A stretch of 7,009 bases of DNA from an uncultured Bacilli bacterium (lineage in GTDB: Bacteria > Bacillota_I > Bacilli_A > RF39 > UBA660): assembly GCA_934101745.1 (NCBI GenBank), contig CAKOSD010000057.1:1-7009 (forward strand). The letters run 5' to 3'. Shown here in pieces: positions 1 to 5,518 of this stretch. The position numbers and the translations under genes were made by a program. Under the pieces are notes generated by a model, which worked only from the letters and a program-made list of their open reading frames with translations, was not told the DNA's origin and did no database searches. Within the stretch, counting starts at the first letter, position 1; each line of letters starts with the position of its first letter.

Positions 1-544
1 CCGGATAAGTTCTAGCAAACTCCATATAAGGTTCAATCGAACTATCACCAGAATTAATCTTAGCAATCATTTCTAATAAACCTTTTTTAAAGATTTCAGG
101 CGCCGTATCAACACTTTTAGCAATAGCAACCGGTACGGTATAGTGTTGAATTAAGATTTCTAAACCTTTTAGGTAATGTGGTAACATGGCATCAATCGTA
201 TGTAAGTTATTTTTATAATAACTCTTTAAACTAGAATAACTAGATTTAAACATCAAGATACCGGCTACAATTGCTACAATGACATAAATATAACTAAACT
301 TATTAATAAAGAAACAAATTACTAGTAATCCTACTACTAAACCTTGGGTAATTCTTTTTCCAAATAAGTAGTCAGGATCAACTCCTTCGCCATAACGAGT
401 TCTAACTAAAAAGTCATAATCACTTTCTTTAAATCTTAAGAAGTAACCGACATTATCATTGATACACTTTTTTATATCAATAACCTTAGTCTTATTTAAA
501 ACAAAGATATAAAGAACAGATAAACCCAATATTTCAAAATACAT
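1..544 (-). CDS. tadC: TadC-like membrane platform protein of the Tad/type IVc system (partial, 3' end outside window)
   Basis: The frame opens with ATG at 544 and stays open to the left edge, giving the first 181 residues; TadC proteins are usually near 300, so roughly the last third is missing. A short hydrophobic N-terminal segment (about residues 2-16) is followed by a polar stretch, then a long hydrophobic block (about 67-99) that probably forms two membrane passes. A soluble helical region from about residue 113 (LHTIDAMLPHYLKGLEILIQ onward) has the pattern of the GspF/T2SF domain. The start lies two bases after the tadB stop, so the two are probably translationally coupled; a weak G-rich site (555-559) sits inside the end of tadB. 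Known for the family: TadB and TadC form the inner-membrane platform on which the TadA ATPase acts. The assignment rests on the topology, the GspF-like pattern and the canonical tadA-tadB-tadC order. Confidence 0.82.
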   Translation of the reverse strand, partial: MYFEILGLSVLYIFVLNKTKVIDIKKCINDNVGYFLRFKESDYDFLVRTRYGEGVDPDYLFGKRITQGLVVGLLVICFFINKFSYIYVIVAIVAGILMFKSSYSSLKSYYKNNLHTIDAMLPHYLKGLEILIQHYTVPVAIAKSVDTAPEIFKKGLLEMIAKINSGDSSIEPYMEFARTYP

Positions 545-546
545 AA

Positions 547-1449
547 TTACTCTACCCCCACATCTTCATTATAATATTTCTCACCCGTAAGTAAGAAGTA
601 ACAGTTAATAATTATTATTAAATGTAAGATTAACTGTACATACCACATATCAAGTAGTTTAATATATGAGTCTTTTCCTAACAAAAATTGCATAACGGCG
701 GCGAGTAAGAATAGAGCCATACCGAAAGTTAAGAACTTTTTATGGAAGTTTGATCTATCCATTCTATCACGGTATACACTTTCTACTAAGGCATCAATAT
801 CTAAGGACATATTTTCTAGGGACTCCCCAGCATCTCTTGATCCTTCTTTGGTAATCTGATAGAAAAGTTGGTGCATATTTTTAACCATATAATAAGGGTA
901 TTTTTCATTAAAATAAGCAATTGATTGGTCGATAGTACCATTAGCATAAGCCATATCAATCATGGTTTTTACATCATCAACGACCGGTTTTTCTAAGATA
1001 CCCGATTCTACTACACCTTCTAGGGATTTAACAAAACTCTGGGTCGTATTAAATTCCATGATAACGTTAGTTGTATAAGTTTGGATTTGTTCAAAGATAT
1101 ACTCCGAATAAATTCTTTGCGTACGTAAGTAAGATAGATACGGAATAAAGGCAATAGCAATTAAAGCATAAATTAAAGTTATAAATAAGTTATAAAAGTA
1201 TAGATAAGCAATACCTCCAGCCACAACGCCAAATAAGACGACTTGGCCCATATATTGTTTAGGGGTATATTCTTCGCCTAATTCTTTAGTTTTTTCTCTA
1301 ACTTGCTTATAAGTATAAGGAGCATATTTATCATATAGATTACTAACTCCATTTTGAATAAATTTAAAGGCTCCACTAGCGGATGCATCAGCACTATTAC
1401 GATATGAGAAAGCAAAAAGCGCTAAAGCAATTAAAATTATTAACTCCAT
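547..1449 (-). CDS. tadB: TadB-like membrane platform protein of the Tad/type IVc system
   Basis: A complete 300-residue protein, normal in length for TadB. It has an N-terminal hydrophobic segment (about residues 2-18), a soluble linker with LYDKYAPYTYKQ, two adjacent membrane segments (about 69-105), a cytoplasmic GspF/T2SF-type helical domain (about 115-235), and two C-terminal membrane segments (about 239-257 and 270-288). Inside the GspF-like domain, the phrases KSLEGVVESG, GTIDQSIAYFNEKYP and ITKEGSRDAGESLENMS match the family pattern of paired helices ending in a glycine-containing turn before a Leu/Glu-rich helix. Translation is supported by a strong AGGAGG site that overlaps the tadA stop codon, seven bases before ATG. 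It sits between tadA and tadC as in Tad loci generally. In the family this protein is an inner-membrane platform subunit that transmits ATPase motion to subunit insertion or extraction. Residue-level similarity is modest, and the order of genes carries much of the weight. Confidence 0.87.
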   Translation of the reverse strand: MELIILIALALFAFSYRNSADASASGAFKFIQNGVSNLYDKYAPYTYKQVREKTKELGEEYTPKQYMGQVVLFGVVAGGIAYLYFYNLFITLIYALIAIAFIPYLSYLRTQRIYSEYIFEQIQTYTTNVIMEFNTTQSFVKSLEGVVESGILEKPVVDDVKTMIDMAYANGTIDQSIAYFNEKYPYYMVKNMHQLFYQITKEGSRDAGESLENMSLDIDALVESVYRDRMDRSNFHKKFLTFGMALFLLAAVMQFLLGKDSYIKLLDMWYVQLILHLIIIINCYFLLTGEKYYNEDVGVE

Positions 1450-1456
1450 TTTTATT

Positions 1457-1462
1457 CCTCCT
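1457..1462 (-). promoter_or_regulatory. Strong Shine-Dalgarno site of tadB overlapping the tadA stop codon
   Basis: AGGAGG lies seven bases before the tadB ATG, and its first two bases are the last two of the tadA TAG stop (1461-1463). Terminating ribosomes would be delivered directly onto the tadB start, which suggests coupled translation. It is the best-matching ribosome site in the window. Confidence 0.85.
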
Positions 1463-3038
1463 ATAAAACTTCTTCTGTAGATTGACCACTACTATTTAGA
1501 GTGGCTGGTCCACTACCTACTCCAGCATTGCCACTAGAACCATTAACGTTTAAAAACGCTGGGGCTGTAGGCCCTTGGTTATTGGGGCTTGGACTGGTGG
1601 GATTAGGATTAGCAAAGTTGGCAGGACTTGGTTGGTTTACCGGATTTCCACTAGTTTGAGTAGGAATGTTTATATTGTTAGCATTGGGTATATTTATATT
1701 ACCTTGACTTACTTGATTTACTGGGTTACCATTAGTCGGGTTATTAGAAACATTTGAATTACCATTAGTATTAATAGCATTTGCAAGATTAGCCGGACCT
1801 ACTTGATTAGAGACATTTGGATTATTTGCTGCCATAGTTACACTCGCACTATTAGAAGCGTTAGGAACCGGCGCCGTTGGATTAGTATCCAAAGTATCGT
1901 TGGCGTTAGCAGTACTATGAGCCTCTTCTTCATGATATTTCTTTAAGTCGGCCTCAATATCACCATCATACTCTTTATTATTCCCAATATGGAAAGTATC
2001 TTTATCTAAGAAAACATTTTGAATACTTAAGTAATCTAGTAAATGTTGCGTAGGATTTTTCAAACTATAATGACCATCCAAGGCTTTTTTATAAATTTCA
2101 TTAGTACATGGTTTATTATTTTCATCAACATAAAACTCACATACTTCGATAATCTCTCTTTGAAAACGATTAAATTTCTTACTAAAATAGCCTTTAACAT
2201 AAACGCCAATTTGGACATATCTATGGATGGTATTTAAAAACTGTTCAACATCTTGACTGGATTCCATTAAGGAATACATACGAAGAGGGATAGATGAGGC
2301 TTTATCGGCATGGATAGTTGATAAGATATTATGTCCTGATGATATAGCATTACGAACCGACATAACGGCCTCGCCGGAACGAACCTCGGATAGTAAAATC
2401 CAAATAGGGTTCTGACGCATGCAGGCTACCAAAACATCGGTATAACTACAAATATTATTCGTTTTCATTGCCACGATATCGCGGTGTGGGAAAATACGGT
2501 CTAAGTGTAACTCCAAAGTATCTTCTATCGTAATAATTTTTTCATTTTCTTTAATATGACTGGCTAAGTATTTTAAAAGCTCAGTTTTACCGGAACCAGT
2601 CTCCCCGGCAACTATGATATTACAGTGACCTGCCACACAATTCATTAAAAAATCATGTAAAGTTTCCGTAATATATTCTTCATTTAACAATTTTTCTTTA
2701 TTTAAACGAATTTTAGCCGGAGTTTTACGAATTAAACAGGCAATACCATTGGTTGCAATCGACTCATGCACAAAATTCATACGAAGTTCCGCCGATTCCG
2801 CATCTAATAAGGGATGGGCCATATTAAATGTTTTACCCATAACATTAGAACACTGGAAGGCTAACTTTTCCATAAAAGTATTATTAATATCGGGGCGTTC
2901 AACTTGATAAACGCCCTTTGATAATGTTTTTAACCAAACTTGACCATTATTAGAATAAGAAATATCGGTAATATCATCATCGGCTAAAAATTCTGCCAAA
3001 GGACCGAAGTCCATTTGTTCAAATATTGCTTCATTCAT
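1461..3038 (-). CDS. tadA: TadA/CpaF-family secretion ATPase with a long Asn/Pro-rich C-terminal tail
   Basis: This is the hexameric-type cytoplasmic ATPase expected to power assembly of a Tad pilus. Residues about 10-110 form the family's N-terminal domain (DDDITDISYSNNGQVWL, then HPLLDAESAELRMNF and GIACLIRKTP). The core follows: Walker A GETGSGKT at 145-152, Asp box ITIEDTLEL at 169-177, Walker B region ILLSEVRSGEA at 214-224 with catalytic-type Glu218, and His box GHNILSTIHADKASS at 235-249. The core and helical C-terminal region end near residue 370. From about 372 to 525 the sequence is almost only Asn, Pro, Ala, Ser, Gly, Thr, Val and Ile, with no predicted fold; this makes the protein longer than a typical TadA. 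The ATG at 3038 gives the full N-terminal domain. Ribosome-site signals are weak: AGAAAG at 3052-3057 is rather distant (13 bases), and GTGG is nearer. Upstream is a SAF protein, with no TadZ gene between; downstream tadB is coupled. The ATPase assignment is firm; the tail's role is unknown. Confidence 0.95.
   Translation of the reverse strand: MNEAIFEQMDFGPLAEFLADDDITDISYSNNGQVWLKTLSKGVYQVERPDINNTFMEKLAFQCSNVMGKTFNMAHPLLDAESAELRMNFVHESIATNGIACLIRKTPAKIRLNKEKLLNEEYITETLHDFLMNCVAGHCNIIVAGETGSGKTELLKYLASHIKENEKIITIEDTLELHLDRIFPHRDIVAMKTNNICSYTDVLVACMRQNPIWILLSEVRSGEAVMSVRNAISSGHNILSTIHADKASSIPLRMYSLMESSQDVEQFLNTIHRYVQIGVYVKGYFSKKFNRFQREIIEVCEFYVDENNKPCTNEIYKKALDGHYSLKNPTQHLLDYLSIQNVFLDKDTFHIGNNKEYDGDIEADLKKYHEEEAHSTANANDTLDTNPTAPVPNASNSASVTMAANNPNVSNQVGPANLANAINTNGNSNVSNNPTNGNPVNQVSQGNINIPNANNINIPTQTSGNPVNQPSPANFANPNPTSPSPNNQGPTAPAFLNVNGSSGNAGVGSGPATLNSSGQSTEEVL
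1464..1925 (-). other. Low-complexity Asn/Pro/Ala/Ser-rich region encoding the TadA C-terminal tail
   Basis: This segment codes for residues about 372-525 of the ATPase. It lacks aromatic residues except one Phe near 475 and one near 495, has almost no charge until the final EEVL, and contains short recurring words such as GNPVNQ (437-442 and 464-469) and NINIP (447-451 and 455-459). The composition indicates an intrinsically disordered extension. The frame stays open to a TAG that carries the tadB ribosome site, so it looks like real coding sequence rather than frameshift read-through. Possible roles, all inferred: a flexible tether to TadB/TadC, or a partner-binding arm. Confidence 0.8.
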
Positions 3039-3051
3039 TATTTACCACATT

Positions 3052-3057
3052 CTTTCT
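3052..3057 (-). promoter_or_regulatory. Weak, distant Shine-Dalgarno candidate for tadA
   Basis: AGAAAG is the best purine-rich match upstream of tadA, but it is 13 bases from the ATG and overlaps the stop codon of the SAF gene. A GTGG at 3045-3048 is better spaced but a poorer match. tadA is therefore the gene in this cluster with the least convincing ribosome site, which may keep the ATPase at a low level compared with tadB. Confidence 0.4.
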
Positions 3058-3829
3058 AATTTGTTATAGTCTCCGTTTTATTATAAATGTAACTTGTTAT
3101 TTCTTCAGTAGATACCGTAGTTGAACCTTCTTCTTTGGTATAATTTGAGTTTCTTGGAACCGGAATAATTTCGACATTAGAAACATATTCACTCTTCTTT
3201 AAAAGATCAAATAGACTATCTTCTACCTCAAATAGTAAGGCTGCTGGGGTACCACCAGATAAAGTATTTTCTAAAATAGAATTACCGGAAGAATCCTTAA
3301 TGGCTTTAATCTTAATAGATTTAACTAAGATAGCCATCATAACCATATTATTATCTTTAGCCTCCATATAAAGGTCAATATAATCACCCGGACGGAAACG
3401 ATTAGAATAAGTTGACTTATTATTTACCTTTAAGGAATATACCGTATATCCATCTTGCATATTAGTAAAAGCATAATCAGGCATTTGTTCTTCTTTTAAT
3501 ACTGTTTCCTTATAAAATAAACTTTTAGCCGGAATATCCGTAGAATAGCTTGAATAATAATTAATTAATTCTTTATCAGTTTGAATAATATTTTTAGCAT
3601 TAGTTACTAAGGAACGAGGGACTTTAACATGTCCTATCATATCTTTAGTAATTTGGGTTTTTCTAGGTATTTCTTTTAGAGCATAAGGAATACTTACTAA
3701 ATCAATACTCTTATTAACCCGATAGTTATAACCAATAACTAACGTTAAGATTCCGACAACGACGCAAATAATCGTTACCGTGTTTTTATTTTGAATAAAC
3801 CTTTTTAAAGGGGCAAGTGCATTTTTCAT
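3056..3829 (-). CDS. cpaB: CpaB/RcpC-like SAF-domain membrane protein, second tandem copy
   Basis: A 257-residue protein with a basic cytoplasmic N-terminus (KNALAPLKRFIQNKN), one membrane segment (about residues 17-34) and an exported remainder. Residues about 45-110 fit a SAF domain: SIPYALKEIPRKTQITKDMI, then IPAKSLFYKETV. Residues about 125-225 fit the CpaB/RcpC C-terminal domain: DGYTVYSLKV, FRPGDYIDLYM, KAIKDSSGN, LLFEVEDSLFDLLKKSEY, IPVPRN. It is collinear with the neighbouring copy upstream, with identical landmarks at the same residue numbers and about 35-40% identity by hand alignment. AAAGGA (3835-3840) lies five bases before ATG, next to the stop of the first copy. In diderm Tad systems CpaB/RcpC is a periplasmic partner of the secretin. 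Here no secretin is visible, so it may act as a cell-envelope assembly factor at the outer face of the membrane. The family call is fairly safe; the exact role in this organism is inference. Confidence 0.78.
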   Translation of the reverse strand: MKNALAPLKRFIQNKNTVTIICVVVGILTLVIGYNYRVNKSIDLVSIPYALKEIPRKTQITKDMIGHVKVPRSLVTNAKNIIQTDKELINYYSSYSTDIPAKSLFYKETVLKEEQMPDYAFTNMQDGYTVYSLKVNNKSTYSNRFRPGDYIDLYMEAKDNNMVMMAILVKSIKIKAIKDSSGNSILENTLSGGTPAALLFEVEDSLFDLLKKSEYVSNVEIIPVPRNSNYTKEEGSTTVSTEEITSYIYNKTETITN

Positions 3830-3840
3830 AAATATCCTTT

Positions 3841-4659
3841 CTACTCTCCTGTATTCGTATTATCTTGATTATTATTAGTATTAAAATTTTGACTTACTGT
3901 AATTGATTTTGACAAGATAAAGTTTTGAATATATTGGGAATCGATAGTCGCATCACGGTCCGTAGCCGAGTAACTAGCATTTCTTGGAATTGGCATGACA
4001 GAAATACCACCAATATATTCAGTTTTCTTAAGTAAAGTGTATAATTCATCCGGAAGAGCAAACCACATTTGGGCTGGGGTTCTGGTTTCCGTTGATGATT
4101 CAAAGACATCATTACCACTAGAATCTAAGACGGCTAAGACTTTAATTCCTTGAATTAAACGCCCAAAAATTACTCTATTAGCACTAGAAGTGGCTTTAAC
4201 AAATAAATCAACATAATTACCTGTATAAATAGAATTACCATAAGTAGAATTGATATCTACAGTTAGACTATAGGCCGTATAGCCATCAGGAATATCAGAA
4301 AATTCATTAGTAGTAGCCTCTTCAAAGGTTACAATGTAATCTTTGTAAAAGAAACTATTAGCAGGAATTGTTTCCCCATATTTTACATAGTTATTTGTAA
4401 TATTGGCTGTTGAGGTTACAACCCCTAAGTTTTTAGCAATTCTCTTAGGGAGTTCTGTATACCCAATAGCATCCGTTGTAATTTGACTACGACTAGTAAG
4501 TTCCTTTTTAGCATAAGGAACGCGGATTGTTGTTACAGCCTGCGTTACTCGGTAATTATATATTGCATAAAGACAAATAATACCGATGATAACAATAATA
4601 ATTGTTAATGTGTTTTTATTAGATAAGACTTTTTTTATTTCTTCTTTTATTTTATCCAT
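3841..4659 (-). CDS. cpaB: CpaB/RcpC-like SAF-domain membrane protein, first tandem copy
   Basis: A 272-residue protein with a short Lys-rich cytoplasmic N-terminus, one strong membrane segment (about residues 18-34) and an exported part. The SAF-like region (about 45-110) contains RVPYAKKELTSRSQITTDAI and IPANSFFYKDYIV. The following domain (about 124-227) contains DGYTAYSLTV, YTGNYVDLFVKA, LAVLDSSGN, LPDELYTLLKKTEY and PIPRN, the layout of the CpaB/RcpC family. A 17-residue Asn/Thr/Gln-rich tail (from about 256) is absent from the second copy. The start has a good AAGGAG site seven bases upstream (4667-4672) and the gene is 29 bases after the stop of the pseudopilin-like gene, the widest spacer in the cluster. 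With its neighbour it forms a tandem paralogous pair; the two may form a mixed oligomer or serve different partners. Family membership is fairly secure from the motif order and the proximity to tadA; function in a monoderm envelope is inferred. Confidence 0.78.
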   Translation of the reverse strand: MDKIKEEIKKVLSNKNTLTIIIVIIGIICLYAIYNYRVTQAVTTIRVPYAKKELTSRSQITTDAIGYTELPKRIAKNLGVVTSTANITNNYVKYGETIPANSFFYKDYIVTFEEATTNEFSDIPDGYTAYSLTVDINSTYGNSIYTGNYVDLFVKATSSANRVIFGRLIQGIKVLAVLDSSGNDVFESSTETRTPAQMWFALPDELYTLLKKTEYIGGISVMPIPRNASYSATDRDATIDSQYIQNFILSKSITVSQNFNTNNNQDNTNTGE

Positions 4660-4688
4660 TTTTATTCTCCTTAACTTTAATAGTATTT
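4660..4688 (-). promoter_or_regulatory. Widest intergenic spacer, holding the Shine-Dalgarno site of the first SAF gene
   Basis: These 29 bases separate the pseudopilin-like gene from the first cpaB-like gene. They hold AAGGAG at 4667-4672, seven bases before ATG. I see no hairpin followed by a T-tract and no convincing -35/-10 pair, so transcription most likely runs straight through. Confidence 0.6.
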
Positions 4689-5501
4689 TTAACTACCAGC
4701 GCCAACTTTATTTAACCAGCCTTTTTGAATAGCAAGTCCTAAGATACCACTGGTTCTATTTTCATCTGTTAATTCCCCATTAGGTCTAGTTGGGTCGGCC
4801 TCAATAAGATCATCTTCGGTAGTACGACCAAATGAAATACTAAAATCAAGAATAATAGCTTTAAGGAATTCACTAAAATATTCGGTTCCTGCATTACTTA
4901 AATCACCTTTTTTAGCGGCCCATCTCTTTAATTCCGAAAGATTAGCATTTAGTATACGATTAGTTAATTCTTCACCAACATAGCTTATATCCTTATCGTT
5001 TAGGATACTTTGCATGATACGGGCAAATTCCGGAGTTGCTTGATATTCTAAACAGTATGGAATTTTTTTCTCTTCATTAATACTGCTACTTTTATTTTCA
5101 GAGCCACCTACTAAAATCATATCTACCTTGTTTACTAAATCAAAGGAATTTGTTGTATTGGCAACATTTACAGTATTACTTACACTAGATATTTTAACAC
5201 TTACCTTAGGGGGAACTTCACTAATATCATAGAAGGAAATATTATATTCCTTAGTCATCGTAGCTGATTCCGAAAAACGTCTTATAAAATTTTCAACAAA
5301 TTTTTCTTTAGATATTTTTAAATCACCATACAAACGATAATATGAGTAGTCGACAGCATCAATAACTGATGCTGATGCTGTCTCCTTTAACTCGTAGTAA
5401 TCATGAGTTGTACCGGTAGTTGTGCTACTAACTAGAAGCATAACTCCTATTACTAAGATACCTAGCATTACTAGCCAGTAGCCCCAATAAGATTCTTTCA
5501 T
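4689..5501 (-). CDS. Membrane-anchored protein with minor-pseudopilin-like layout (TadE/TadG-like topology), function uncertain
   Basis: A 270-residue protein with one N-terminal hydrophobic segment (about residues 9-26, VMLGILVIGVMLLV) and a long, presumably external part. Right after the membrane segment comes an amphipathic helix-like stretch (DYYELKETASASVIDAVDYS, 34-53), then KFVENFIRRFSES (67-79), then a strand-rich part with VPPKVSVKISSVSN. This short head, single anchor, long helix and beta region recalls TadE/TadF/TadG pseudopilins. No clear prepilin-peptidase site (Gly with Glu at +5) is seen, so it may be processed differently or not at all. Residues about 150-270 (TPEFARIMQSILNDKD through SGILGLAIQKGWLN) form an additional mostly helical region I do not recognise; Cys149 or Cys150 is the only cysteine. 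From memory and unverified, the N-terminal half may correspond to a Bacillota domain of unknown function (possibly DUF5411). AGGTAG (5508-5513) lies six bases before ATG. Its position between the exported protein and the cpaB pair suggests a structural or assembly role in the pilus. Confidence 0.5.
   Translation of the reverse strand: MKESYWGYWLVMLGILVIGVMLLVSSTTTGTTHDYYELKETASASVIDAVDYSYYRLYGDLKISKEKFVENFIRRFSESATMTKEYNISFYDISEVPPKVSVKISSVSNTVNVANTTNSFDLVNKVDMILVGGSENKSSSINEEKKIPYCLEYQATPEFARIMQSILNDKDISYVGEELTNRILNANLSELKRWAAKKGDLSNAGTEYFSEFLKAIILDFSISFGRTTEDDLIEADPTRPNGELTDENRTSGILGLAIQKGWLNKVGAGS
5352..5382. repeat. Perfect 9-bp inverted repeat inside the pseudopilin-like gene
   Basis: gacagcatc at 5352-5360 pairs with gatgctgtc at 5374-5382 across a 13-base loop. 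The arms lie in the coding region for residues 41-51 (T-A-S and D-A-V). No T-tract follows, so it is not an intrinsic terminator. It may be a chance result of repeated Ala/Ser codons or a weak mRNA hairpin. Confidence 0.5.
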
Positions 5502-5507
5502 ATTTTT

Positions 5508-5513
5508 CTACCT
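5508..5513 (-). promoter_or_regulatory. Shine-Dalgarno site of the pseudopilin-like gene
   Basis: AGGTAG lies six bases before the ATG at 5501 and fixes that start. It falls within the 17-base gap after the stop of the upstream exported protein, so the two genes are likely co-transcribed. Confidence 0.6.
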
Positions 5514-5518
5514 ACTTT

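Noticed and set aside
1632..1730. Repeated words in the TadA tail as a CRISPR array or simple-sequence phase-variable tract
   Set aside because: The repeats are short, imperfect at DNA level, in frame and coding; no regular spacers and no homopolymer or short tandem tract.
1575..1757. Open frame on the plus strand opposite the TadA tail
   Set aside because: It is the antisense shadow of a low-complexity Asn/Pro coding region, has no ribosome site, and its composition is not protein-like.
2043..2237. Open frame on the plus strand opposite the tadA core
   Set aside because: It overlaps a well-supported ATPase gene on the other strand; the hydrophobic look arises from antisense of charged codons.
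3894..4118. Second open frame on the minus strand inside the first SAF gene
   Set aside because: It overlaps the SAF gene in another frame; the SAF frame carries the family motifs and a good ribosome site.
4660..4688. Possible internal promoter in the widest spacer
   Set aside because: Too short for a convincing -35/-10 pair plus leader; AT-rich bases alone are not evidence in this genome.
5352..5382. Inverted repeat as an intrinsic terminator
   Set aside because: It lies early inside a coding region, has a 13-base loop, and no T-tract follows on the transcribed strand.
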